DNA of 32,493 nucleotides, from positions 1 through 32,493 of the forward strand of contig NZ_JANXWG010000069.1 of NCBI RefSeq assembly GCF_025351285.1, given 5' to 3'. The position numbers and the translations under genes are program-made. Each line of letters opens with the position of its first letter. The first letter of the stretch is position 1. Shown here piece by piece: positions 1 through 7,345 of the stretch. The notes beneath the pieces were generated by a model. The model made no database searches. It was not told the DNA's origin and was given only the letters and a program-made list of their open reading frames with translations. This DNA is from Novosphingobium sp. (GTDB taxonomy: Bacteria > Pseudomonadota > Alphaproteobacteria > Sphingomonadales > Sphingomonadaceae).

Positions 1-120
1 TTTGGCGCGACGCTAGGTTCGGGTTTTCCAGGGGTTTTAAGGGCCTCCGGCGGGCAAGGGCCCTTGCCCGCCGGAGGCCCTTAAAACCCCTGGAAAACCC
101 GAACCTAGCGTCGCGCCAAA
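1..120. repeat. Perfect 120-bp palindrome (60 + 60, no loop)
   Basis: Bases 61-120 are the exact reverse complement of bases 1-60, with no spacer and no mismatch. The core (about 39-82) is GC-rich and could be half of a terminator-type hairpin at the end of the neighbouring minus-strand gene. Symmetry extending through 60 bases, including the last codons of that gene, is hard to explain by selection. A fold-back at a contig end or a chimeric read is the likeliest cause. The stop codon of the nitronate monooxygenase (105-107) lies inside the right arm. Confidence 0.97.
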
Positions 121-1115
121 GCTGCCTCGGCCTCAGCCATCAACTGCCCGATGATCTCCGCGACGGGCTCCTCCTTGGTGACCATCCCCACCGATTGCCC
201 CGCCATCAGCGAACCGTTCTCGACATCGCCATCGATCACCGCGCGGCGCAGTGCACCGGCCCAGAAGTGTTCGATCTGCAATTGCGCCTCGCCCATGTCG
301 ACGGTGCCGGCGTCGAGCAGCTTGGCCACTTCGACCTGTTTGGCGGTGAATTCCTCGGTGCCTTTGTTCTTGAGCGCGCGCACCGGGATCACCGGGAGGC
401 GCGGATCGACCTGGACGCTGGCGACCGCATCGCGCGCGTTGCCGCGGAAGAAGGCTTTCTTGAACGCGGGGTGCGCAATCGATTCGGTGGCGGCGGCAAA
501 GCGCGTGCCGAGTTGGACCCCCGCGGCGCCCATTTCGAGGTAGCCCGCGATCGCTTCGCCGCGGCCGATCCCGCCGGCCACGAACACCAGCGTATCGGCG
601 GCGATGGCGGGGAGGATTTCCTGCGCGAGTACGCTGGTCGAGACCGGACCGATGTGCCCGCCGGCTTCCATGCCTTCGATCACCAGCGCATCGGCGCCCG
701 ATCGCAGGTACTTTTTTGCCAGCGCCAGCGTGGGCGGGATGCAGATGACTTTGGCGCCGCCCTCCTTCAAAGCCTCGATACTGCCCTTGGGCGGAATGCC
801 GCCTGCAAGCACGACGTGGCCGACTTTGTGCCGCGCGCAGACCGCGAGCAGGTCGAACAGCATCGGGTGCATGGTGATGAGGTTGACCCCGAACGGCTTG
901 TCGGTCAGCGCGGTGGTCGCGGTGATCTCGGCATCGAGCAGTTCGGGCGTCATCGCCCCGCAGGCGATCACCCCGAACCCGCCGGCATTGCTGATGGCGG
1001 ATACAAGGTTCCGCTCCGAAACCCAGCTCATCGCGCCACACAGGATCGCGGTATCGCTTCCCAGGAACGCCGATCCGCGCGCCATCAGAGCTTGGGTGCG
1101 GGGGTATGCGGCCAT
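105..1115 (-). CDS. Nitronate monooxygenase / 2-nitropropane dioxygenase family flavoprotein
   Basis: FMN-dependent TIM-barrel oxidoreductase of the nitronate monooxygenase family, which oxidises alkyl nitronates in the cytoplasm; some members are enoyl reductases, so the substrate is not fixed by sequence. The 336-residue length is normal. The N-terminal stretch with AMSWVSERNLVSAISNAGG is the usual first strand and helix. EGMEAGGHIG carries the family's active-site histidine. VFVAGGIGRGEAIAGYLEMG followed by GVQLGTRF is the FMN phosphate-binding region. The ATG at 1115 has a GGAG about 8 bases upstream. The last codons fall inside the terminal palindrome, so the C-terminus should be treated with care if that palindrome is artefactual. 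Confidence 0.9.
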   Translation of the reverse strand: MAAYPRTQALMARGSAFLGSDTAILCGAMSWVSERNLVSAISNAGGFGVIACGAMTPELLDAEITATTALTDKPFGVNLITMHPMLFDLLAVCARHKVGHVVLAGGIPPKGSIEALKEGGAKVICIPPTLALAKKYLRSGADALVIEGMEAGGHIGPVSTSVLAQEILPAIAADTLVFVAGGIGRGEAIAGYLEMGAAGVQLGTRFAAATESIAHPAFKKAFFRGNARDAVASVQVDPRLPVIPVRALKNKGTEEFTAKQVEVAKLLDAGTVDMGEAQLQIEHFWAGALRRAVIDGDVENGSLMAGQSVGMVTKEEPVAEIIGQLMAEAEAALARR

Positions 1116-1372
1116 GTCGTGCGCTCCATGCGATGCAGAGCGCGGCCTTTAGGCGGGGCGCGCCATGACGGCAAGCGGGCCGGCCCAGCCGAGCGGTGGA
1201 TGCGGGTTGTGGGTCGTTATCGTCCTGTCACGAAACGCACGTATCAGCGCAACCGCGGTTGCATGAAAATCATATTCAAAATGGAGATAGTTGCGCTGCA
1301 TCGCGCCCGCGACTAGATCCGGGCAACTCATACCGCAAAGCAGCATTTCCTCGCATTCGCTGGATCAGCCCC

Positions 1373-1513
1373 TTGCTCCCCAGACACGCGCTTGCCTACG
1401 CCATCCTGGCCATGCTGGTCATCGCGCTTGCCGGCTTTGCGTGGCGCGCGTGGCGGCTGCACAAGCAGGACATCAAGGCCCGCTGGGGCGGCAAGCGAAA
1501 ACGGCGGAAGTAG
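1373..1513 (+). CDS. Possible small single-pass membrane protein
   Basis: In the 456-base gap between the nitronate monooxygenase and the LysR gene, one plus-strand frame encodes about 46 residues: a hydrophobic segment (AYAILAMLVIALAGFAW) followed by a strongly basic tail ending GKRKRRK. This is what a small inner-membrane protein looks like. No ATG with a good ribosome-binding site precedes it. TTG at 1373 is my best guess, and the internal ATG at 1412 is another option. The frame is open further upstream, but that part reads as non-coding. I cannot name a family, and it may not be a gene. I see nothing else in 1116-1571. Confidence 0.3.
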   Translation: MLPRHALAYAILAMLVIALAGFAWRAWRLHKQDIKARWGGKRKRRK

Positions 1514-1571
1514 GTGTTTCGAAAGTGCCGGGCCGAAAGCGCCACCGCATGGCAGTTGTGTTGAGACACCC

Positions 1572-2483
1572 TCACAACGGGTCGTCAAGAATCCGCCGGG
1601 CCTCCGCCGCAATCGCTTCGGCAATCGTCAGGTAGCTGTCGGCATAGGCGGCGCCATCGCGCCACACCGCCGCGATCGAGCGGATGGCCTTCCAGTCGGC
1701 CAGAGCCAGCCGCGTCACCATGTTTTCGCCCCCCACTTCGGATCGCAGGTAGAGTTCGGGCAGGATGGCGAAACCCAGCCCCGAACCGCACATCTGGCGC
1801 AGGCTGTCCAGGCTGGTCCCCTCGTAATCCTCAAGCAGTTCGGCGCGCAAGTCGTGGCAGATTGCGCGATCCTGGCGATGCGTATGGTGGCGTTTGTCGA
1901 GGCTGAGGAAGCCGATGCCCGCAAAGTCCTGCCGACGGACCCGCGTGGCCTGTGCCAGCGCGTGTTCCGGTGGGCAAACGATGTGCAGTGGTTCGCGGAA
2001 CAGCGGTTCGATGTGCAGGTCGCTGCCCGAAACCGGCAAAGGCGACAGGATCATGTCGAGCTCTCCGCGTGCCAGTTCGCGCGCCTGTTCATCGGGGATG
2101 CCCTCGCGAATATACAGCCGCATGTCGGGATAGCGTCGGTGCAGCGAGGCCACGATGCCAGGCATGAGGTAAGGCCCGAGCGTGGGCGTGACGCCGAAGC
2201 GGATCGTTCCGCTCATCCCCGCTTTCGATCGCCGGGCGATGTCCTCGGCATCCTTGACGTCGAGCAGGATCTTGCGCGCCCGCGCCACCATGTCCCGCCC
2301 GATCGGGGTGAGTTGGACCGGACTTTCGTTCCGTTCGACCAGCGTTACCCCCAATTGTGCTTCGAGCGCGCGCAATTGCTGGCTTAGCGTTGGCTGCGAG
2401 ATATGGACGGCATCGGCGGCGCGCCGGAAATTCCGGTAATCCGCAAGCGCGACGAGATAGCTGAACTGGCGAAGCGTGGTCAT
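1572..2483 (-). CDS. OxyR-like LysR-family transcriptional regulator
   Basis: LysR-type regulator of 303 residues. The N-terminal helix-turn-helix (residues about 3-60, with AADAVHISQPTLSQQLRALE) is followed by a substrate-binding/redox domain (about 90-300) that resembles OxyR, the peroxide sensor. Aligning the stretch before TSLDSLRQM with E. coli OxyR without gaps places Cys209 on the resolving Cys208, but His200 on the peroxidatic Cys199. The classical disulfide switch therefore cannot form between those two positions. I chose ATG 2483 because the domain begins MTTLRQFSYL there; a frame-open extension to 2540 reads through the operator. A perfect OxyR-type palindrome lies just upstream at 2494-2510, so it probably regulates itself and perhaps the divergent genes. 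Confidence 0.93.
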   Translation of the reverse strand: MTTLRQFSYLVALADYRNFRRAADAVHISQPTLSQQLRALEAQLGVTLVERNESPVQLTPIGRDMVARARKILLDVKDAEDIARRSKAGMSGTIRFGVTPTLGPYLMPGIVASLHRRYPDMRLYIREGIPDEQARELARGELDMILSPLPVSGSDLHIEPLFREPLHIVCPPEHALAQATRVRRQDFAGIGFLSLDKRHHTHRQDRAICHDLRAELLEDYEGTSLDSLRQMCGSGLGFAILPELYLRSEVGGENMVTRLALADWKAIRSIAAVWRDGAAYADSYLTIAEAIAAEARRILDDPL

Positions 2484-2493
2484 GGCCCAGCGT

Positions 2494-2510
2494 GATAGTT
2501 TGAAACTATC
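2494..2510. promoter_or_regulatory. OxyR/LysR-type operator palindrome
   Basis: GATAGTTTGAAACTATC is a perfect 8 + 1 + 8 palindrome. Its core ATAGTTTGAAACTAT fits the E. coli OxyR half-operator ATAGnTnnnAnCTAT at every fixed position. It lies 11 bases upstream of the LysR start codon and about 70 bases upstream of the divergent small gene, where autoregulation or divergent control would be expected. Confidence 0.75.
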
Positions 2511-2579
2511 AAATTTCCGTCGAAAATCCAATTTGCCCAATCACACGATTCGACCGATCTTCTTCGTCAGGAGAACATC

Positions 2580-2753
2580 ATGAAAAACTATCTCGAACGA
2601 CTGCTCAACGAACACCGCCGGTTGAACCGGTTGATCGACACCTGCCGCAACGCTTCGCGGCAAGACGAGATGAAGGCGCTCAAGCGCCTGCGCCTTAGCC
2701 TCAAGGACCGGATTGCCCGGCTGCAGAGCGGTGCCAACCCCTTGGCCCGATAG
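2580..2753 (+). CDS. YdcH/DUF465 family small helical protein
   Basis: A 57-residue protein beginning MKNYLERLLNEHRRLNRLID and continuing with an MKALKRLRLSLKDRIARL-type helix. The LLNEHRRLN...LKRLRLSLKDRI pattern is that of the DUF465/YdcH family, short two-helix (coiled-coil hairpin) proteins of unknown function common in proteobacteria. The ATG at 2580 is preceded by AGGAG at ideal distance. It is transcribed away from the OxyR-like gene, and its transcript ends at the strong hairpin at 2770-2806. What it does is not known. Confidence 0.85.
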   Translation: MKNYLERLLNEHRRLNRLIDTCRNASRQDEMKALKRLRLSLKDRIARLQSGANPLAR

Positions 2754-2769
2754 GCACCCCGCGCCGGGC

Positions 2770-2806
2770 GGGGCGGCGTGTACTTGCCTCACGCCGCCCC
2801 ATTTTT
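2770..2806 (+). terminator. Intrinsic terminator between the DUF465 gene and terC
   Basis: GGGGCGGCGTG (2770-2780) and CACGCCGCCCC (2790-2800) form a perfect 11-bp stem with a 9-base loop, followed directly by ATTTTT. It sits 17 bases after the DUF465 stop codon and ends about 15 bases before the next start codon. That leaves little room for a promoter between terminator and gene. Confidence 0.8.
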
Positions 2807-2821
2807 CTGATCGGATTCTGC

Positions 2822-3841
2822 ATGACCGCATTACTGGTCGCTTCGTTCCTCGGCACGCCGGCGTGGTTCTGGCTCGCGTTCCTGTTCATCGTTGCGGCAC
2901 TCACCGCTTTCGACCTTGGGCTGCTGCACAAGCAGGACCGGGAGATGGGCATTGCCGAATCGCTGAAACTGTCGGCGTTCTACATCACCATCGCGCTGGC
3001 GTTCGGCGCCTGGGTCTGGGCCGTGAAGGGCGCGGACTTGGGCATGAAATATTACACCGGGTTCTTCATCGAGAAGGCGCTGTCGATCGACAACATCTTC
3101 GTCATCAGCCTGATCTTCAGCTTCTTCGCCATCCCGGCCAAGTACCAGTATCGCGCGCTGCTGTGGGGCATCATCGGCGTGATCGTGCTGCGCGGGGGTA
3201 TGATCGCGGCGGGCGCCGCGCTTGTCAGCGAAGCCTACTGGGTGCTCTACATCTTTGCCGCCTTCCTCATCGCCACCGGCGTCAAGATGTTCTTTTCAGG
3301 CGATTCCCAGCCCGATCTTGCCAACAACTTCGCGATCCGCCGGATTTCCAGCCACATGCGGGTGACGAAGGAGCTTCACGCCGAACGGTTCTTCGTCACC
3401 GTGCCCGATGAGCGTTCAGGCCGGATGGTGCGCGCGGCAACCCCGCTGTTCCTGGCGCTGGTGATCATCAACCTGGCCGACCTGGTGTTTGCGGTCGATT
3501 CGGTGCCGGCGATCTTCGCCGTCACCACCGATACGTTCGTGGTCTTCACGTCCAACATCATGGCGATCCTGGGCCTACGCGCGCTCTACTTCGCGCTTTC
3601 GGCCATGATCGACCGGTTCCACTACCTCAAGTACGCGCTGGCCTCGATCCTGGTGTTCATCGGCTCGAAGATCTTCGTGTCCGACTTCCTGCTGGGCGGG
3701 GCCAAGTTTCCGCCGATTGCCAGCCTGGGCGTGACGTTCGCGCTGATCGGCGCCGGAATCGGCTGGTCGCTGTGGAAAACACGGCACGCGCCAGCCCTTC
3801 CGGCAAGCGGGAGGGGAGTTAAGCTTTCCCCGCCCGCTTGA
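2822..3841 (+). CDS. TerC family integral membrane protein (Alx/TerC type)
   Basis: A 339-residue membrane protein with about nine hydrophobic segments. It has the two TerC-family acidic motifs: FIEKALSIDNIFVISLIF (about residues 81-98) and INLADLVFAVDSVPAIFAV (about 216-234). TerC proteins are linked to tellurite resistance and manganese export (Alx, YkoY), sometimes loading metal onto exported proteins. The charged loop with DSQPDLANNFAIRR is typical of the long form. The start at 2822 has only a weak ribosome-binding site (CGGATT). The CDS ends inside a hairpin shared with the convergent XRE gene. Family assignment is firm; the transported ion is not shown by the sequence. Confidence 0.92.
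   Translation: MTALLVASFLGTPAWFWLAFLFIVAALTAFDLGLLHKQDREMGIAESLKLSAFYITIALAFGAWVWAVKGADLGMKYYTGFFIEKALSIDNIFVISLIFSFFAIPAKYQYRALLWGIIGVIVLRGGMIAAGAALVSEAYWVLYIFAAFLIATGVKMFFSGDSQPDLANNFAIRRISSHMRVTKELHAERFFVTVPDERSGRMVRAATPLFLALVIINLADLVFAVDSVPAIFAVTTDTFVVFTSNIMAILGLRALYFALSAMIDRFHYLKYALASILVFIGSKIFVSDFLLGGAKFPPIASLGVTFALIGAGIGWSLWKTRHAPALPASGRGVKLSPPA
3804..3840. terminator. Hairpin between convergent genes (terminator-like)
   Basis: CAAGCGGG (3804-3811) pairs with CCCGCTTG (3833-3840), and GGGGA (3813-3817) pairs with TCCCC (3827-3831) inside it. It overlaps the terC stop codon and lies 45 bases before the end of the opposing XRE gene. There is no T-run on either strand, so termination is likely weak or Rho-assisted. 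Confidence 0.4.
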
Positions 3842-3885
3842 CGAAGGCGAAGTGGGTCGCAGGAGGGTGCGCATTCCTCTTTCGT

Positions 3886-4419
3886 TCAAAATCCCTTGGC
3901 GTATTGGTTCTCGACCAACTCTCGCAGGCGACCAATGCTCACCAGAATGGCTGCCGCAGCAACGACCATCAGCGGCATGATCCAGTATCCCAGCACCTCA
4001 TGCGATCCGGCCGGGGGGTGCTTCAATAGCCCAAGATCGTAAAATTCGCCGCGAACAAACAGCCCCGTTTGGCGAGGAACAAGCGGCTTGGCCACAGCGA
4101 TCACGATGAAAGTCACCGCAAAGAGTATACGCAAGCTATCGAAGCCAAGGCTCGCTGAAAGACGCGATGTGCGCCTGATTTGCGAAGCAAGCGATTGCCA
4201 AGGTGAATTCAGCGCTTCCGGAGTGGCAACCGTTGGATCATGAATTATGTTTGCGCCAAAGATCGTAAGCAGGGCTTTGGTGCTCTCCAACGATGCCGCG
4301 TGCCCCGCCTCGATGCGTTGAATCGTTCGGGCGCTGAGATCCGAAGCGATGGCCGCCTCTTCTTGCGACATTGAACGGGCCAACCGGGCCTCGACGAGTT
4401 TCGAAGGGTCAATCTGCAT
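3886..4419 (-). CDS. XRE-family HTH regulator with C-terminal membrane segments
   Basis: A 177-residue protein with an N-terminal Cro/CI helix-turn-helix: KLVEARLARSMSQEEAAIASDLSARTIQRIE, residues about 7-37, then the ESTKALLTIFG helix. Two predicted transmembrane helices follow, at about 95-115 (LRILFAVTFIVIAVAKPLV) and 142-165 (VLGYWIMPLMVVAAAAILVSI). The architecture is a DNA-binding domain tethered to the inner membrane, seen in several poorly studied alphaproteobacterial regulators. ATG 4419 has AGGAG at about -10. The neighbouring gap 4420-4559 is AT-richer than the surroundings and shows no other gene. Targets are unknown. Confidence 0.85.
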   Translation of the reverse strand: MQIDPSKLVEARLARSMSQEEAAIASDLSARTIQRIEAGHAASLESTKALLTIFGANIIHDPTVATPEALNSPWQSLASQIRRTSRLSASLGFDSLRILFAVTFIVIAVAKPLVPRQTGLFVRGEFYDLGLLKHPPAGSHEVLGYWIMPLMVVAAAAILVSIGRLRELVENQYAKGF

Positions 4420-4559
4420 CTAGGTCTCCTGTCATAGCGAGACCAGTGTGCAAGCGCCTTTCAAGAGAGACCACGACATCTTCACGACAGTGGCACTTTT
4501 GATCGAATTTTCGTTCATCTAATCAATGTCTGCCGATCAAGCTCGCGTCGAACTGCCTA

Positions 4560-5816
4560 TTACTCGCCGTCGAGCCCATAGGCGGTATGCAGCACGCGCA
4601 CGGCCAGTTCGGTCTCGTCCTCGTCGATCAGCACCGAAACCTTGATTTCGCTGGTCGAGATCGCCTGGATGTTGATGCGGCGATCGGCCAGTGCCTTGAA
4701 CATCGTGGCGGCAACCCCGGCGTGGCTGCGCATGCCCACCCCGACGACCGAGATCTTGGCGACGTGGCTGTCCGAGATCATGCGGAAGTAGCCGATCGTG
4801 TCCTTCTGCGCTTCCAGCAGCGCCTGCGTGCGCGCCAGGTCCGACGAGGGGACGGTGAAGGTTACGTCGGTCTCGCCCTTGTCCTTGGCGATGTTCTGGA
4901 TGATCATGTCGACGTTGATTTGCGCGGCGGCAAGCGGGCCGAAGATCGCGGCCACTGCACCTGGCTGGTCTGGAACGCGGGTGAGCGTGACCTTTGCCTC
5001 GTTCTTGTCGGCCGCGATGCCGGTGATCAACTGGCGTTCCATCTCTTGTCCTTCTAGTTCAGCATCGCTGACGATCATCGTTCCGGGCAGGCTGTCGGCA
5101 GGCGGGGCATCATCGTCGATGAACGAAGACAGCACCTGGACGCGCACGCCCTCCTTCATCGCCAGGCTGACCGATCGCGTTTGCAGCACTTTCGAACCCA
5201 CGCTGGCGAGTTCGAGCATTTCCTCATACGTCACCCGCGCCAGCTTGCGCGCCTTGGCCACGATGCGCGGATCGGTTGTATAGACCCCGTCGACGTCGGT
5301 GTAGATGTCGCAACGATCGGCCTTCAGCGCCGCCGCCACCGCCACCGCCGAAGTGTCCGATCCGCCGCGGCCGAGCGTGGTGATGCGGTTGTGTTCGGAC
5401 AGGCCCTGGAAGCCGGGGATGACCGCAATCTCGCCGCCCTGCATTGCGGCAATCAGCGCGGCGCTGTCGATCTCGAGGATGCGCGCCTTGGCATGCGCGT
5501 CGCTGGTGTGGATCGGCAATTGCCAGCCGAGCCACGACCGCGCCTTGCAGCCCAATGCCTGCAGCGTCAGTGCCAGCAGCCCCGAGGTGACTTGCTCGCC
5601 GCTCGCCACCACCACGTCGTATTCAGCCGGATCGTACAGCGTATTGGCTTCGCGGCAGAAGTTGACCAGCCGGTCGGTCTCGCCTGCCATCGCCGAAACC
5701 ACGACAGCCACTTCATGCCCCGCCGCCTGCTGGCGCTGGACGATCCGCGCCACGCGGCGAATCCGCTCGGTCCCCGCCATCGACGTGCCGCCGAACTTCA
5801 TCACGATGCGCGCCAC
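4560..5816 (-). CDS. lysC: Aspartate kinase
   Basis: Aspartokinase (418 residues) phosphorylates L-aspartate, the first step toward lysine, threonine, methionine and diaminopimelate. The kinase domain starts with IVMKFGGTSMAG, the family signature, and continues through GGSDTSAVAVAAALKADRCDIYTDVDGVYTTDPRIV. Two C-terminal ACT domains (from about residue 265, including DQPGAVAAIFGPLAAAQINVDMI and SHAGVAATMFKALADRRINIQAIS) are the feedback-inhibition region. I chose GTG 5816, giving an N-terminus of MARIVMKFGG, because GGAG lies about 8 bases upstream. The frame stays open to 6653, but that extension is antisense to ubiG and is not real. It is divergent from ubiG. Confidence 0.95.
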   Translation of the reverse strand: MARIVMKFGGTSMAGTERIRRVARIVQRQQAAGHEVAVVVSAMAGETDRLVNFCREANTLYDPAEYDVVVASGEQVTSGLLALTLQALGCKARSWLGWQLPIHTSDAHAKARILEIDSAALIAAMQGGEIAVIPGFQGLSEHNRITTLGRGGSDTSAVAVAAALKADRCDIYTDVDGVYTTDPRIVAKARKLARVTYEEMLELASVGSKVLQTRSVSLAMKEGVRVQVLSSFIDDDAPPADSLPGTMIVSDAELEGQEMERQLITGIAADKNEAKVTLTRVPDQPGAVAAIFGPLAAAQINVDMIIQNIAKDKGETDVTFTVPSSDLARTQALLEAQKDTIGYFRMISDSHVAKISVVGVGMRSHAGVAATMFKALADRRINIQAISTSEIKVSVLIDEDETELAVRVLHTAYGLDGE

Positions 5817-5948
5817 GGCCCGCTCCACGGTTCTGGCCGCGTTTGGGGCGGCAATTGAAACAATCGTGCGCATGAAGCGCAGGCAGCGCAACGGCTTGCC
5901 CGATGATACGGGGTCGCCACGCAATCGGCGCGCTGTTAGGATCGGCGC

Positions 5949-6704
5949 ATGACCAATGCAAGCACGATCGACCCCACGACCAGCCCAGCAGCCACCATCC
6001 GTCCGGCCGAAGCCGCGCACTTCGGCAAGCTCGCCGCCGAGTGGTGGGACCCGCGCGGCTCTTCGGCGATGCTCCATCGGCTCAACCCGGTGCGGCTGGC
6101 TTTCATCCGCGATGCGATCGATATGCATTGGCGTTGCAATCCGGCCGAGCGCCGCCCGCTGGCGGGCAAGCGTGCGCTCGATGTCGGTTGCGGCGCCGGG
6201 CTGCTGGCGGAGCCGCTCGCTCGGCTGGGCGCGGCAGTCATCGGGGTCGATGCGGCCGATGAGAACATCGCGGCAGCGCAGGACCACGCCGCCGGATCGG
6301 GCCTGGCGATCGATTACTGCTGCGGCGATCTGGCGGCGCTGGGCCTCGGTCAGTTCGACCTGGTGACCGCGATGGAAGTGATCGAGCACGTGGCCGACAA
6401 GTCCGCATTCGTGGCGGCGTTGCAGGCGTCTCTGGCCCCGGGTGGTTTGATGGTGCTGTCCACCCCCAACCGCACCGCGCGTTCGCGACTGCTGCTGGTC
6501 GAGGGTGCCGAACGGCTCGGCATGGTTCCGCGCGGCACGCATCACTGGGACGATTTCATCACGCCCGATGAATTGCGCGACCTGCTGGCCGACGCCGGAC
6601 TGGCATTGGGCCAGCCTATGGGCATCGCGTGGTCGCTTGGCAAAGGCCTGCATCTGTCCGACGATTGCGCGCTCAACTACATCGCTACCGCCGTCGCGGC
6701 ATGA
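5949..6704 (+). CDS. ubiG: Ubiquinone biosynthesis O-methyltransferase UbiG
   Basis: SAM-dependent methyltransferase carrying out both O-methylations of ubiquinone synthesis. In the 251 residues, EWWDPRG followed by MLHRLNPVRLAFI (about 31-54) is the UbiG-specific N-terminal signature. LDVGCGAGLLAEPLARLG (about 77-94) is SAM motif I, and TAMEVIEHV and PGGLMVLSTPNRT are the later motifs. ATG 5949 has AGGA eight bases upstream. The stop overlaps the start of the next gene (ATGA), coupling it to kynB and kynU, which is an unusual pairing of quinone synthesis with tryptophan catabolism. Confidence 0.95.
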   Translation: MTNASTIDPTTSPAATIRPAEAAHFGKLAAEWWDPRGSSAMLHRLNPVRLAFIRDAIDMHWRCNPAERRPLAGKRALDVGCGAGLLAEPLARLGAAVIGVDAADENIAAAQDHAAGSGLAIDYCCGDLAALGLGQFDLVTAMEVIEHVADKSAFVAALQASLAPGGLMVLSTPNRTARSRLLLVEGAERLGMVPRGTHHWDDFITPDELRDLLADAGLALGQPMGIAWSLGKGLHLSDDCALNYIATAVAA

Positions 6705-7345
6705 TCGGCCCGGACCAGCGGCGGATCATCGACATTTCGCAAGTGCTCGGTCCGCAAACACCGGTCTGGCCGGGGGATACGCCGGTCGAAAGCGGTGTGC
6801 GCTGGGACCACGGCGTGGATTCGCCGGTGCGCGTTTCGTGGTTCCGCAGTTCCACGCATGGCGGCACCCACGCCGATGCGCCGCTGCATTATGACCCATC
6901 GGGCGCCGCGATCGATGCCGTTGATTTGCATGCCTATCTCGGTCGGGTGCGGGTGATCGATGTGCGTGGGTGCGGCGCGTTGGTCACCGCCGACATGCTG
7001 CGTCCCTGGCTCACTGAACGGATTGAACGCGTGCTTTTGCGCACGTTCGAGCGCTTTCCGCACGATCGCTGGCCGGATGGTTTTGCGGCCGTCTCCCCCG
7101 AAGCGATCGATCTGCTGGCCGCACATGGCGTGTTGCTGATCGGCACCGATACGCCGTCGCTCGATCCCGAAACTTCGAAGACCATGGATGCACACCAGGC
7201 CGTCCGCCGGGCAGGGATACGCGTGCTCGAAGGGCTGGTGCTCGATCACGTGGCCTCGGGAGACTACGAATTGATCGCCTTGCCGCTGCCGCTGGCCGGG
7301 CTCGATGCCGCACCGGTCCGCGCAGTGCTGAGGACGTTGTCGTGA
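6701..7345 (+). CDS. kynB: Kynurenine formamidase (arylformamidase)
   Basis: KynB hydrolyses N-formylkynurenine to kynurenine and formate. At 214 residues it has the normal bacterial length. The metal-binding motif STHGGTHADAP (residues 51-61; His53, His57, Asp59) is the KynB/cyclase-like signature. LLIGTDTPSLDP near residue 150 is the second conserved block. The ATG at 6701 overlaps the ubiG stop, and its own stop overlaps the GTG of kynU, so the three genes form one coupled transcript. No kynA (tryptophan 2,3-dioxygenase) is in the window. Confidence 0.93.
   Translation: MIGPDQRRIIDISQVLGPQTPVWPGDTPVESGVRWDHGVDSPVRVSWFRSSTHGGTHADAPLHYDPSGAAIDAVDLHAYLGRVRVIDVRGCGALVTADMLRPWLTERIERVLLRTFERFPHDRWPDGFAAVSPEAIDLLAAHGVLLIGTDTPSLDPETSKTMDAHQAVRRAGIRVLEGLVLDHVASGDYELIALPLPLAGLDAAPVRAVLRTLS

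Noticed and set aside
195..1316. Long plus-strand open frame opposite the nitronate monooxygenase
   Set aside because: It is the GC-rich shadow of a clear family gene on the other strand and has no recognisable motif.
2754..2821. A yybP-ykoY manganese riboswitch before terC
   Set aside because: The gap is too short and lacks the conserved internal loops; only a terminator hairpin is present.
5817..6653. An N-terminal extension of aspartokinase giving a 697-residue protein
   Set aside because: The extra residues are antisense to ubiG and lie before the universal IVMKFGGTSMAG start. GTG 5816 has its own ribosome-binding site.
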